From the NCBI GenBank assembly GCA_905250075.1, contig CAJNOP010000003.1, forward strand, positions 3,948,833-4,012,832: DNA of 64,000 nucleotides. The letters run 5' to 3'. Positions 1 through 11,799 of the stretch are shown here, piece after piece. The DNA comes from Rotaria sp. Silwood1 (Eukaryota; Rotifera; Eurotatoria; Philodinida; Philodinidae). The position numbers and the translations under genes are program-made. The notes beneath the pieces were generated by a model. The model was not told the origin of the DNA. It was given only the letters and a program-made list of their open reading frames with translations, and made no database searches. Each line of letters opens with the position of its first letter. The stretch's first letter is position 1.

Positions 1-247
1 AAAAAGAGAGCACTTTCATGTCCGCATTGTGCTCATGTATTTGATCCAACATCGTGCGGTAATGATAATGATGATGTTCACGAAATATTAATGGATCAAC
101 GAAAGGTAAATCGATCTAGTGGTGAACAATTAATACAAACAACAAAAGTATGATTAAATCTTTCTTATTGAAATCTTTTATTCATTGATTTTATTTTTAT
201 TTTAGAAACGAAAGTCTATTCAAAATGACATCCTTGTTCTTCATTGA
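1..247 (+). CDS. C-terminal end of an unidentified protein (partial)
   Basis: Only the last two exons are in the window. Frame 1 is open from base 1 to 147 (49 codons), then a 58-nt GT-AG intron (148-205), then a final exon 206-247 ending in TGA. Reading through the intron instead would stop at once at 149-151, so the spliced form is preferred. The visible 62 residues contain a CPHC pair and a later cysteine, possibly half of a zinc-binding site, followed by a hydrophilic tail rich in Asp, Asn and Lys. I do not recognise the family. The start and most of the protein lie upstream of the window. Confidence 0.5.
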
Positions 248-1638
248 TTATCTAACTAACAGCTATGCATTTCACTTGTGGACCATTGCTTACATAACTG
301 AATGCATGATTAACATGACATTACAGAAAATGTGTTTTAAGGATTGTAAGAAAAAAATAAAATTTGTATGAGACAACTTTCTCATCATAATTGTTTAGGC
401 AAATGTAAATTTTATTAAATAATATTTGTATTATTTTCTTTATTTTTTCTTAATTGTACATTAGTGATTCGTTAAACTAAATGTTGTATATTGAATTGAA
501 ATTAAGAAAAACAATGTTTGATATTTTATTTATTTTTGAAGAAATTGTTCGTTTTAAACATTTTCATTAAACTGAGTGTTTCAAATGTTTCTGAAGACTT
601 GAATAACTATCTAACAATTCTTACTTTCAACATTGTGATCACGAAATAAATGTTCGTAGATAATGTACCTGTTGTACTTCGAGTATTAATCAAATCCGAC
701 GACTATGAGACAGAGTTTTGAAAAGAAACCTGAAATTAGGTACATTTAAGTACCAATTTTTTAATGACAAAGTATCTGTAGGTATTTTGTTTGAAACAGC
801 AAAGTACCTCCAATTCTCTCAGGGAAGCAAGCATTCAAGAAAAATAAAAACAAGATTATTACGTTTCTCAATATAAAAAAGTAAACAGATAGTTACAAAT
901 ATTCCACAAGAACAAGGAAAGAAGCAAGTGAAGGAAGTATTGATGACAAGAAATTTCAATAACGATGATAAATTCAATAATACTAAAATAAAAAGAAATT
1001 TTTTTAGCTTTATCTACAACTAGAATCTATAAAAAAGAGAAATATTGAACAACTTGTAAATAATGGCGTTATAAATAAACAAAGCACTTTTGTATTTTAC
1101 AAAGTAGCATTAAGATGCTGTATTTTTTATAGTAGAAAGCAAAACACGATACTTTCACAAAATCATAACTATCTCGGATATTTAGCTTTTGCTTGGAATA
1201 CTCAATGTTGAAGACATTGATATGAGATGGTCGTTGCTATGAAAATTTTTTCTCTTCGAGTGACATCTACTGGAAGTTTTTTATATTTAATGTAATAATA
1301 AATTATTCGTATTGTATTGTTCTTATGTTTAATATACAAAATATGATCATTTTACAATATATTTACAACTAAAGAGGTACATACTCAATTTTTCATTGGA
1401 CATTAAAAACCTTCATTTATACAAAGATGGCCGTTGCTCTAATTCAGATATTTTCATACTCTTTCTCGTCTGTTGGACATTTTTCAAAACGTCACAGGTG
1501 TTACTATTTCAAATTTATCTCCTTGATAACATGTTTTACTATATGTATTTCTAAACAAATATCTAGTCTATTGTTTCAGATAATAACATAATTCCAATTT
1601 TCATACACTCGAACAAATCGATTGAAAAAGAAAAGAAG
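248..1638. other. intergenic, AT-rich, no gene recognised
   Basis: Spacer between the partial gene and RNPS1. Neither strand shows an open frame with protein-like composition. The region just before 1639 should hold the 5' untranslated exon of RNPS1. Confidence 0.6.
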
Positions 1639-1701
1639 GTAAGCAAAAACAACATTCATTTTTCTTTAATAAATTCTAATTTATATAAAAATCAATTATA
1701 G
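1639..1701 (+). other. probable 5'-UTR intron or trans-splice acceptor of RNPS1
   Basis: A GTAAGC donor at 1639 and a pyrimidine/A-rich tract ending in ATTATAG at 1701 lie one base before the RNPS1 start codon. This can be a 63-nt 5'-UTR intron. The acceptor could also receive a spliced leader, because bdelloid rotifers are known to trans-splice one. The sequence alone does not decide between them. Confidence 0.5.
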
Positions 1702-1702
1702 A

Positions 1703-2632
1703 ATGACAGTTGAAACAGATACAATAAAAAATCCAAAAGAATCTCCATTGAAAGCAAAACGTAAACGTGCATCACGTTCAAGTTCAAGTGGATCTAGTTC
1801 GTCAGGTACCACAAGTTCATCATCAGCTTCAAGTCGTTCATCATCATCGTCATCATCTAATTCATCATCGTCAACCAGTCGTTCATCATCAGCTGCATCA
1901 TCACCAGAAAAAAAGAATGATCGTACATCAACTAAAGTTATTAATAATAAAACATCAAATAAAAAAACATTAGAACATGGATCAATTGATGATAAAAAAA
2001 GTACTGCTCCTACCGTTCCAATACATCGTAATGCAAGTCCATCAGCATCACGTCGACAAGAAAAAGAAAAAGAAGCAACCAAAATTTATATTGGTAAATT
2101 ATCATTAAATGTTACTAAAGAACATTTAGCTGAAATATTTGGAACATTTGGTGAAATAAAAGATATTGATTTACCATCACATCGTATACATCCAAATCTT
2201 CATCGTGGTTTTGCTCATATTGAATATGTTTCACCAAATGGTGCTGAACAAGCATGTAAATATATGGAAACTGGACAAATTGATGGACAAGAAATTGTTT
2301 GTGTACTTGTTCATGGTCAACCAGCACATTTATCTGCTGATAGAAATCGTCGAGAATTATCACCATATCGAAGACGTCGACGTTCACCATTACCACCGGC
2401 ACGTCATTATCCACCACCAAGACGTATGGGTGATCGAGATCGAGAACGTGAACGTGATCGAGGACGATATAATGATCGAAGAAGTGGATATTCACCACCA
2501 TCAAGAAATTATCGACGTGGACAATCACCACCGGCATCTAGTCGACGAACAGGTACAAGTGGAAATACAGCTGAATCACCTAAGAAAAAAGAACGTCGAT
2601 ATTCGCGATCAAGTTCGAGTGAATCGAAATAG
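1703..2632 (+). CDS. RNPS1: RNA-binding protein with serine-rich domain 1
   Basis: Intronless 309-residue open frame starting at the first ATG after the acceptor at 1701. Residues about 20-75 are a near-continuous serine tract with Arg/Lys. Residues about 126-205 form one RRM with RNP2 (IYIGKL) and RNP1 (RGFAHIEY). The rest is an Arg/Ser/Pro-rich tail with RRRRSP and DRDRERERDRGR stretches, ending in RSSSSESK. This order (S-rich, RRM, RS/P-rich tail) and the RRM sequence match RNPS1, a nuclear splicing activator that joins the ASAP/PSAP complexes with SAP18 and Acinus or Pinin and binds exon-junction complexes. Length is close to the roughly 305 residues of animal RNPS1. AATAAA-like signals follow near 2768. 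Long frames on both strands over this gene are shadows of its biased codons. Confidence 0.93.
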   Translation: MTVETDTIKNPKESPLKAKRKRASRSSSSGSSSSGTTSSSSASSRSSSSSSSNSSSSTSRSSSAASSPEKKNDRTSTKVINNKTSNKKTLEHGSIDDKKSTAPTVPIHRNASPSASRRQEKEKEATKIYIGKLSLNVTKEHLAEIFGTFGEIKDIDLPSHRIHPNLHRGFAHIEYVSPNGAEQACKYMETGQIDGQEIVCVLVHGQPAHLSADRNRRELSPYRRRRRSPLPPARHYPPPRRMGDRDRERERDRGRYNDRRSGYSPPSRNYRRGQSPPASSRRTGTSGNTAESPKKKERRYSRSSSSESK

Positions 2633-4005
2633 AAAAACATTGGTCTTTATATGTGTTTTGTGTGTTAGTTTCCTTTTTGTTTTCTTTTCTTGTGCTTGTT
2701 CATTGTTCTTGTTCTTATTGTTGTTGTTGTTGTTTGTATGAAAAATTCAACAACAGAAAAAAATAAGAATAAAATTCTTTGTTTGATTTCATGTTCGTTA
2801 ATTACAGACAATGGATCTTTCGATATAGCTAAAGCAAAAGAACAAAATTAATAAAATTAATTTTAAGACGTATTAGAAGTAGTAGTTTTCCTGTTTTTTT
2901 ATTTGTTATTCGAGATGGAAAAATTTTAATAAAATTAATAGAAAAAAAACGTTTCATATATGTGTTGATGATGCTATTGATAGATAAAAGATATTTCATA
3001 ATTCTTAAAGCACGATAAAATTATATTATAGGCAAACAAAAAACCTCTAACCCGATGTTTTTATATAAGTTGTGGTGTCATTCTTTCAAATAGCATACTA
3101 TTAGATAATATCTTCTCAGTGATTTATCCGGTGTGCGGGCCGAGGGAATAACATCTCGAAGATTGTGCTTGTTTTTCCGAAATTTGTGGTTACTGGAACA
3201 CGCACGAGAGGTCTGTGCTCCCAAAAATAGGTGTTTTCCAATCCGTAACAAAAAATGTGGATACAACATTGATCTTCTCTTGTAATAAAAAGAAGAGATT
3301 TTTCAATAATATGTTATTTGAAAAATTGACACGAAAGCCTGTATAGAAACAGTTGTTTAGAAGTTATTTTCTGTCTGTATTTGAACTAATTTTTTCGTGG
3401 GTCAAGTCTTATAAAACAGTCTGTATGGACAAAGCAGATCGATGTGGAAGAATTTTGATATAAACGAATTTTTGTTGACGTCTTATTGAAAAGATCGGAC
3501 ATTTTAAAGTTTTTCGATTGAACATATTGAATAAATGAATTGACTTCTATGGTGTTCAATCACCGCATAGACTGTCCAACGAAGTCTTAATACAAGTAAA
3601 ATAGACGAAAATAGTGATGAAGAATATATCGATAAAAAGTTAGACAAATATCTCCTTGAAAATAGAAATAAAGAGTTGGAAAACTTGATAACTATAGCAT
3701 TTATTTTAAGGTTTAAATGGACATGTTAACTAATTATTTTTACCGATGCTAACAGCAATTCAGTTGACGAGTTAACTTCTATGTCAATTACTTCATCCTT
3801 TATCAGGCATTCCTAATGTACTTAACTGTAGACAATCTGGTTTCTTGAAAATATATACAATCCTAAGAAAAGCAAACAATCGATATTTTATCGATTTAGG
3901 GCGCCCGAATTTAATGAATAATTTTTTCAACAAATAATTTCTTTATTAATAAGACAAAAACCAGAGGTAAAATGAACGCTTTATAGCGTTAATTAACCAT
4001 GGTTA
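2633..4005. other. intergenic, no gene recognised
   Basis: Holds the RNPS1 3' UTR and then AT-rich DNA. A short less AT-rich stretch near 3120-3245 breaks the composition, but the open frame across it has no recognisable domain. Confidence 0.5.
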
Positions 4006-5163
4006 ATGGCAAATGTACCAATTACACAAGGTGATCTACAAGTTAAAATTAACAATAAAGAAGAAAAAAATAATGAACGTTTACAAATTTTATCATCAAT
4101 CATTAATGATCGTTTTGAAATATTAAAACGACTTGGTTCAGGTTCTTTTGGTGAAGTTTTTCTTGCTAAAGACATGACAACTAATTTATTATGTGCTATC
4201 AAAACTGAACGAAGTGATTCAAAACATCCACAATTACGTATTGAACAACAAATATTTTTAAGAATGGAAAATTGTAAATTGATTTTAAATGAATTATTTC
4301 CATAATATCAATATATTCTTAGGTACAGGTTATCCATCAATGATAGCTCTTATTGAGGAAAAAGGTTTTATTATTCTTGCTATGGATTTATTAGGTCCGT
4401 CGCTTGAAGATTTACTTAATTTTTGTCAAAGAAAATTTAGTAAAAAAACAGTTCTTATGCTCATTGATCAGGCTATTTTACGTATTCAACATATGCATGA
4501 ACAATCTTTAATTCATCGAGATGTAAATAATTAATTGAATAATAAAAATTTGCATTAGAATTATATATTCTTTAGTTAAAACCTGATAATTTTCTTATGG
4601 GTAGAAAACAAAAAGCAAATATATTACATGTTATTGATTTTGGTCTTTGTAAACAATATCGAGATCCAATTACACGTATTCATATTCCATTGGCCTATGG
4701 CAAAAATTTAACAGGCACTGCTCGTTATGCTAGTAAATATTCTGTTTTTAATCATTCATATGCATATATCAATTAAATAAGTATAGGTATATATACTCAT
4801 CAAGGATGTGAACAATCACGTCGTGATGATCTTGAATCATTAATATATATTCTTATTTATTTATCCAGAGGAGAATTACCTTGGATGGGTATAAAAGCAA
4901 GTGATAAAAGAAAAAAATATGAATTAATTGCAATGAAAAAAATGAATATAACATCAAATGAATTATTTAAAAATTTACCTAAACAATATAAAACTATATA
5001 CCATTATATTCGTTCATTAACATTTAATGAAAAACCTGATTACGTATATATACGTTCACAAATTCGATCGATTTTTCTTAAATATCATTATAAATATGAT
5101 TATATTTATGATTGGTATTATATTGCTAAACGAATGAAAAATATTTTAGATAAACAAGAATGA
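4006..5163 (+). CDS. casein kinase 1 family Ser/Thr protein kinase
   Basis: Four exons: 4006-4273, 4323-4522, 4576-4732 and 4787-5163 (introns 49, 53 and 54 nt), giving 333 residues. Kinase motifs in order: glycine loop [13 protein letters not shown]; the ATP lysine in [25 protein letters not shown], the CK1 signature in place of a standard hinge; catalytic loop [12 protein letters not shown] (spliced across 4522/4576); [10 protein letters not shown]; and, instead of an APE motif, the CK1-type activation segment GTARYASIYTHQG followed by [13 protein letters not shown]1 kinases prefer acidic or pre-phosphorylated sites and act in Wnt, clock and trafficking pathways. The protein stops soon after the kinase core, so it lacks the long regulatory tail of the delta/epsilon type. 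Its core is more divergent than classic CK1-alpha, so it may be a lineage-specific paralogue. The assignment to CK1 is secure; the subtype is not. Confidence 0.9.
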
Positions 5164-5879
5164 TCAATTTGTTATTTTCTACTTCAATTATTATGCAAAA
5201 GAGAAGAAAAGAGAAAGATGACCAATAACTTGAAGGTATTTTATTTGATATGATGTCGTCTAACCTCTGACATATGACCTCAATAAAAAAAAAGAGCAGT
5301 GAACTAAAGGAAATTGTTCTTGTCATTTTTCTTTTCAGCCAGACAATCAATTTTTTTTTCAATTATATTACTAACAAAAGAATGTCAAAATTGATTTTAT
5401 ATTTTGGCTTATTTTATGCAATATTGATTCATGATTATGTGTATTCAAAAAGTAACCAAATAGTAGAAAGAATGAGAAGAAGCCATCATCTGTTGCTTCT
5501 GGGCAAAGGCTATTCTTTACGAAAAAGTTACGGTAGTAGTATTGAATTATATTTCATTCTCATTTGATTCTCATCAACATATGCGTCATATGAATCTTTA
5601 GTTTTTCATATCGATGAATAAAAAAAACGACCTTTTTCTCTTATACTCTGATACACACATTTAAATAAAGTCATTCTATCCGTATATTCATTAGTCTTTT
5701 TGGCATTTACTTCTTTTTTTTCTCTTCATGATCATATGTCACATTTACATGAACATTTAAATAAATTCATCAGTTTCATTGAATAACTAAGTGTGAAAAA
5801 AGTGGAAATAATTTTGATGTGTGTAAAAACAAATAAAAAATAAAAAAATAACTTTCAATTGATATTATTTGAGAAAAAT
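5164..5879. other. intergenic spacer between CK1 and the EF-hand gene
   Basis: AT-rich spacer. An ATG-initiated frame at 5274-5567 has no homology I can recognise and looks like chance openness in the CK1 3' flank. Confidence 0.5.
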
Positions 5880-6588
5880 ATGAGTCTTGAAGTACTTGCC
5901 GAACAAAAACGATTACAACAAACAACATCATTGTTCAATGCTGAGCTTGTCAATAAATATTCAAAATATGTTAAAACAATTGGAAAACGTATCGTTGAAG
6001 GTTTGTAATGAAAATTTTGAATTACTTTTATTATTATTCTTTTTTTCTAGTTGAATTTTGTTGGTTCCAAGCAAATCCATGTCAAAGTTTTCGATTACGA
6101 ATGACTGAAAAACAATTTATTGAAGCACAAAAGTATATTTCTTCAAAAAGTATATTTTGAAAAATAAATCGAAAGTTTTTGTTCTATGATTTGTTTCGTG
6201 ATTTTAGAATTACTCAATATGAATTTTGAACAATTTATTGATTTAATTGCACCTGTATTTGCTAATAATGCTGCTGAAATAAATGATTTTATTTTACGTT
6301 CAACATTTGATTGTTTATTTGATCAAAATTCAAATGGTACAATTGAACAAGAAGAATTTGATTCACTTTTAATATTACTTAAGGCATTTAATACAAATGA
6401 AAATAATTTTGAGAAAAAAATTTTATTATATGAACATCTTCAACAAACATTTACTAATCGTAACAATCATATTTCATTTAAAGGTAAAAGAATTCAATCG
6501 AAGAAACAAATTTTTATTTATTCGTATTTATTTAGAATTCAGTGAATTTGTTAAATGTGGTTATGTGCGTGAATTATTAATGAATTAG
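5880..6588 (+). CDS. EF-hand domain protein (182 aa)
   Basis: Four exons: 5880-6000, 6051-6149, 6208-6483 and 6536-6588. The nearer donor at 6133 breaks the frame, while the donor at 6150 keeps it, so 6149 is taken as the exon end. The protein starts MSLEVLAEQKRLQQ. Exon 3 carries one canonical 12-residue calcium loop, DQNSNGTIEQEE, with Asp at position 1, Asn at 3 and 5, Gly at 6 and Glu at 12. The segments ahead (MNFEQFIDLIAPVFANNAAE) and behind look like helices of paired or degenerate EF-hands. No signal peptide or membrane segment is seen. It is probably a cytosolic calcium sensor or a relative that binds one ion. I cannot place it in a named subfamily. Confidence 0.75.
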
Positions 6589-9500
6589 ATATGAACAAAA
6601 ATTTTAAAACATTGTAGAATGACCACTGTTGCATATATATAGAATCATTTCTTGACACATTTGGTAACACAGAAAAGTTTTTAATGAAAATAAAAGTCGG
6701 AAGTGAAAGAATCCAAATCTTATCATAAATAAGGAGTCTCAATGCCTTTGTAGTAATTCGGTTGAAGATACTCGTGTCTCGAGGCTGCTAGAATTAGAAA
6801 TGAGAATTTCTCAAGATTGAAGAACATCTTTGGTTCACAAATTTTTTCGAGAAAATATGGTCAATTTGTCACTCTATACGAATAGCAGGAGTGCTATGTC
6901 TTTTATATTAAAATTATCGAATTTATTAATATTTTTTAACGCAAGTGTTTTGTTTTGCCCCTAGCTCTTAAAGATGTTATGCTAATTTTCATTATTGCAG
7001 AGAAATATTACATATTATAAATAGCAGGAATTGTTCTGAATGAAGCTAAGTATTTTAAAGACATTTTATTTTAATGTATTATATTATTTCATTATATTCT
7101 TGTCAACATTTGCTGAAGAATATTAAATTTATTGAGTAATATGTGTGCACTATAGAATAAGCAAGGATTCTCATGAAAACAAAAGAATTTTTGTAATTTA
7201 TTTTCAAGAGAGATCGAAGTGTTAATTAATAATCTACGACAATCCTTGATTTATTTCATGTTGTATGATTTCATTCGAGACGATAACATTTTAAATAAGG
7301 CTTATATTATTAATTATTTATTCAATAGTCATCTTATCACTAAAAATCTGCTACTGTCAGTAAATCATCATGTACGACTATAAGGAATTCAATAATTTAC
7401 TGATATATCTTTTTTAATGCATTAAGCTAGGTTGTTTCATACAACTTTAAAAGAAAAAAATTAAGACATTTATAGAAAGTAGCGAGTTCGATTAGAATTT
7501 AGAAATTTTAGTAACAGTATGGCATTATTGAGCACAATTTTGTAGAACTAGATCGATTTTTCAATACATAGTTAGAATTTCAGAATTTCATAGTACCACG
7601 CGTCAATAAAATGAATGAAAAGTCTAATTGACAGTAGGTATAAACCTCTAATTGCAGCTGATACTCTTTAGGATAATAATCCACTAAATGATGCTGTAAT
7701 CTTAGTAATAAAAGAACAATATTAGAATCATTTGGAAAAATATAAGATCACAAGAAATTCTAATTTGTTAAAAATAACCTTCAAATGTAAATTATAATGT
7801 TGCATAACTAAAAGATAAATAAATTATTAGCTCTTGAAGATCTTCCTTTGAATAGAACATCAATATTATTTGCTTATATTGACCATTACTCATTTGTTAC
7901 ATTTTATTTCAACTATATACGAACCAGTTTATTTGAACAATACAATCAGATAAAAATATAATATAATCTTATGTAATATCTATAAATAAAACAAAATAGT
8001 TTCATTAACAATGTCCATTTTTATATGTATGAGACAACAAGTCTTAATATCACACAAGTTTTTCACTTATTGACTATTAAGAAGAGGGCCTCTATTTCAA
8101 AAATTGCTTCAGATAAACTCAACAAAACTTGAATTAAATATAATGACTATGAAATTTCATTACTATTAGCAACAACGACACAAAAAATATCGAGATTCAC
8201 TAATCATGACAACATTATCGAAGATAAAATCATTTTTACATACTCAAATGCTTCTTTTTATTATTATCTAGTAAGTTAGAATGTAGAAAATAATAATTAC
8301 TAGACTAAATGATGTAAGAAAAACTTAAGTTGTAAGTGTGAAAAAGACAACTCTTGAAAATTCTTCTTTGGAAATGTTATTTTTCACTTTAATAACAAAC
8401 TTAAATTGTTGAGAGATTATTCTAAAAAAATGTCTTATTAGTCTAGCTTAAAACACAAGATACTGTATATCTAATTTCGAGACAGAGATAATTGCTCACT
8501 ATACAAAGTTTCACAAGAGCTTTGCATAACATAACGAAATACAATAATACAATAAATTCATTTCTTGTGAAAGAATGCCCTTCATCATAAATTGATTGAT
8601 TTAATTGTTCTAAAATTTGTCAATTCCACGATTGTAACATAATGACAAGTTGTATTCAACGAGACATACACATATATATTAGCCGTACACAAGAACAGAA
8701 TAACCCTATAAAAAGTAATTATTTAAATTACTATGTCAAAAACCTCTAAAAAAAGCACCTTTATTAACCTTCAATAGATATTCCTACATAATTGATTACA
8801 AAAGTGGTACGAAAATTCTTTGGAAATGTGAATACTCTAGAAGACATGTATATCATGAACAGTTAGGGCATGAATATGAGTAAAGATTCTCATTCTAAAA
8901 AAGTAGTATTAACAAAAATGATTAACGCAGTAAAAGAAATCAATGCAATAACTAGAATAATTATAGTAGAAAAAAAAACTCATAGTAATAATAACAAAAA
9001 ACAATAAATATAATATTAATAATCTGGAAGAAATTTTCATTCACAATGAAAATTTAGTAACATGGAAAAATTTACAAGAGATTATTCAATCAATTTGACA
9101 TTGATTAAAATGAAAGATCTTTAATAAAAAGAATATAATATGTCAGCCAGTAAAAATACCTTTTGGCTATTTCTATTTACTAGCGTAATCGAAGTAATAT
9201 TTCTTGATAATTGCTATGATTAAACAAACTATTTTTTTCTTGTAGTTTTAATTTTTAAAATTAAGCATATATTTTCACTTATAAAAAGAATTAAATGTAA
9301 ATATTTTTTCAATAGTTGATTAACAAGTAATAAATATTTGTTTATTTTCATGAGCTGTCCCTGTTTATTCATTTGTCTTCAAGCTCTGAAATGCAGATAG
9401 ACTATTATAAGTCTTATCACTCAGCACCACAATGAAAATGTTATGAAACTTACTCGAGATATGACAATTATGAGTTCTTTTATAAATAAATTGAGCATAA

Positions 9501-10859
9501 ATATAATAATTTTTTCTTAAATTCAATTAAGTCGTGTGTTTTATACAATATTGTGTTGCGACATTTTTACAAGACAAATGGCCTTAGATTAACTTATCAC
9601 ATATAAGAAAGACAACTATGAAATTATTCAAATTTACCGTGCTGCACATTTCTTTGTTAAACTTACTTCAAAGGAACCTTTTCAATTTGAAAACCGCTTT
9701 TGAGTTCGGCTCTGTGCATTACATGGATGCCAATGACACATTAGAAACACCAAGAGGATAGGAATCTCTAGACTTTTCCTATGGCGTTATAGACATTTTA
9801 CTGAAAACTTATCCTATAGTACTGTATGAATAAAAAAATCGAATGACAATATTTTAACCTGCACTTTTGCTTATAGATAGGTCTACTTGTAATTAATTAC
9901 AATGTCTTGAAAATTTCAGTTCATTCCTTCACGAGATATTGAATTTTCAACAAACATGAGATTCTCAAATTTTTCGTGTAATATGAGTGGCTTCTAAATG
10001 TACAATATCTTGTCAAGCAATGAAGCGAAATTTTCAGGATATTCTAGTTTTGAATGAGTCCATCTAAGGGCAGAAGTACAGATTGAAATATTGTCATGCA
10101 ATTTTTTTGTGCATACAATGCTATTCGATAAAATTTCAGGAAGACAGCTATAGCTCTATAGGGAATGCATAAATACCGTTATGATTTTAGAGCTTTTAAT
10201 ACTTAATGCCGGTCTACCTTATGCATAGAGTTCGAGCTTAGAGGTGATTTTCAAGTTGGGAAGATTATCTCGTTCGAACTATGGATAAACGTTACTCTGT
10301 GTCGTAGTTAATATAGTCAATTGAATTAGTATACATGATTTTAAATAGGTATTTTACAAATGGTTTCAACGACAGGTACACTGTAAATACATTACAGAGC
10401 TATTCAAACCTTTAATAAAATAAAATCCTAACTAAATCTGGTCAAGAATTACTGACCGTGTTCAGTTGAAAGATTCGGAAAATGATAGGAACTTCGAATC
10501 CGCAACCCGATGGGTGATTCTATTCGGTTATGATCGGAAATAGAAAAATCAGATCGCTGAATTTTTACTTCCAAACTCTTGTAATTTTTCTGAGCTTTAC
10601 GATTGGAAACAGGGTCTTTCTGGAAGGAAATTGTCGAGTATTTAGGGATTCAGGATCCAAAATGATTGACCTGGAAGGTGTTTCTATATAATATCGTTAC
10701 TTTTGGTAGTTGTTAATTAACTAAATGTTGACAAACAAAGCGAAGACAGATTAATTTAATTTTTTTATTTTTGTGATAATATTACATGAACGAGTTTATT
10801 TAAAGAATTCTGAAGAACTTTTTATTCAACATATTCAGTAAGTAAAAGTGCAGTTTTGT
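6589..10859. other. 4.3-kb gene-poor interval
   Basis: Very AT-rich with no convincing coding frame on either strand and no tandem array that I can see. A slightly GC-richer patch at about 10440-10680 has no homology that I recognise. Confidence 0.5.
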
Positions 10860-11799
10860 TCACATTATAGTAATAGATTGTTCAATTCTTGTACACACCG
10901 GTATATTATTACTTGGTTCAACATGATGCCAACCAATTTTTATATAAAAAATTGTTTTAACATTTCCATTAGTAAAGAATATAGCTATTGATTCGAATGT
11001 ATTAGTCATTGAAATAAATAGAGTCGAAATTAAATGAAATATTTGTGGAATTTCAGTTATAATATTAATTATAATCGAGATAAAATAAGGTGCTGCACGA
11101 ATAATTAATACAGTTAAAATAATAAGAATATTTTGAAATACTTTTATATTTCGTTTAGTTCTAATCACAGAAATATTTTGTGAATGAATACGATTAAAGC
11201 GTGTTGTATGCCATAGAACAAAGCCATAGAGACAAATAATTATAACCAGAGAAATTAAGAATATAAAAATCGTCGGATAAAAAAATATTGAAAAAACTTT
11301 ACTTGTAATAACACATAAAGGAGAATCTAGTTCATATTGATAAGCAAACGGTCGGTGAAATGAAAGGCTTGGAATAAGTAAACCGGTCATCCAACTGATA
11401 AAAATCATTGTTAGATTACAACGAAATGTAAGAAGAACTACTCGTCTATGCTGAACTGTTATAAAATAAGGAGAAATTGTTTGAACTAGATATGAATAGG
11501 ATTTAATCGCACGAGCCATGAGAAAAATGAAACCACGCATTTCTCGAAAAACTAATGAAATATAGGGACTTTCTTGGTAAGTACTTTCAAATAGAAGTGG
11601 AATTCGTATGGATATAGCAAAGACATAAGAGACTAATAATATATGAATTACATGCATGAAGATTAAGAATTGATCAACATTTTGTATTTCAACTGGAAAT
11701 AATAATTATAATTCTTATCAATGAAAACATAGTTGTAATTAAACCAAGAACGATAAAGATTATAATAGCAAAGGTACGGAAAATGTCCTCACTATCCAT
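10860..11799 (-). CDS. rotifer-type orphan 7TM (rhodopsin-like) receptor
   Basis: The main frame runs from 11657 down to the stop at 10860 and encodes TM2 to TM7. Visible features are a TM3 end with SYSYLVQTISPYFITVQHRR in the place of DRY, a TM4 IFISWMTGLLIPSL, a Cys-containing loop (DSPLCVITSK), a long hydrophobic TM5, TM6 NILIILTVLIIRAAPYF, and TM7 followed by FFTNGNVKTIFY. An in-phase-shifted upstream segment from the ATG at 11799 encodes MDSEDIFRTF and a hydrophobic TM1-like stretch. The two parts join in frame if a 52-nt GT-AG intron (complement of 11715-11766) is removed. Without it there is a frameshift. The sequence is typical of the expanded orphan receptors in rotifers. The ligand is unknown. 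Confidence 0.7.

Noticed and set aside
1696-2082. 128-residue minus-strand frame and other long frames over RNPS1
   Set aside because: Antisense and alternate-frame shadows of the serine codon repeats. The plus-strand RRM protein explains the region.
5274-5567. 97-residue frame after the CK1 gene
   Set aside because: Low-complexity, with no domain, splice context or homology that I can recognise.
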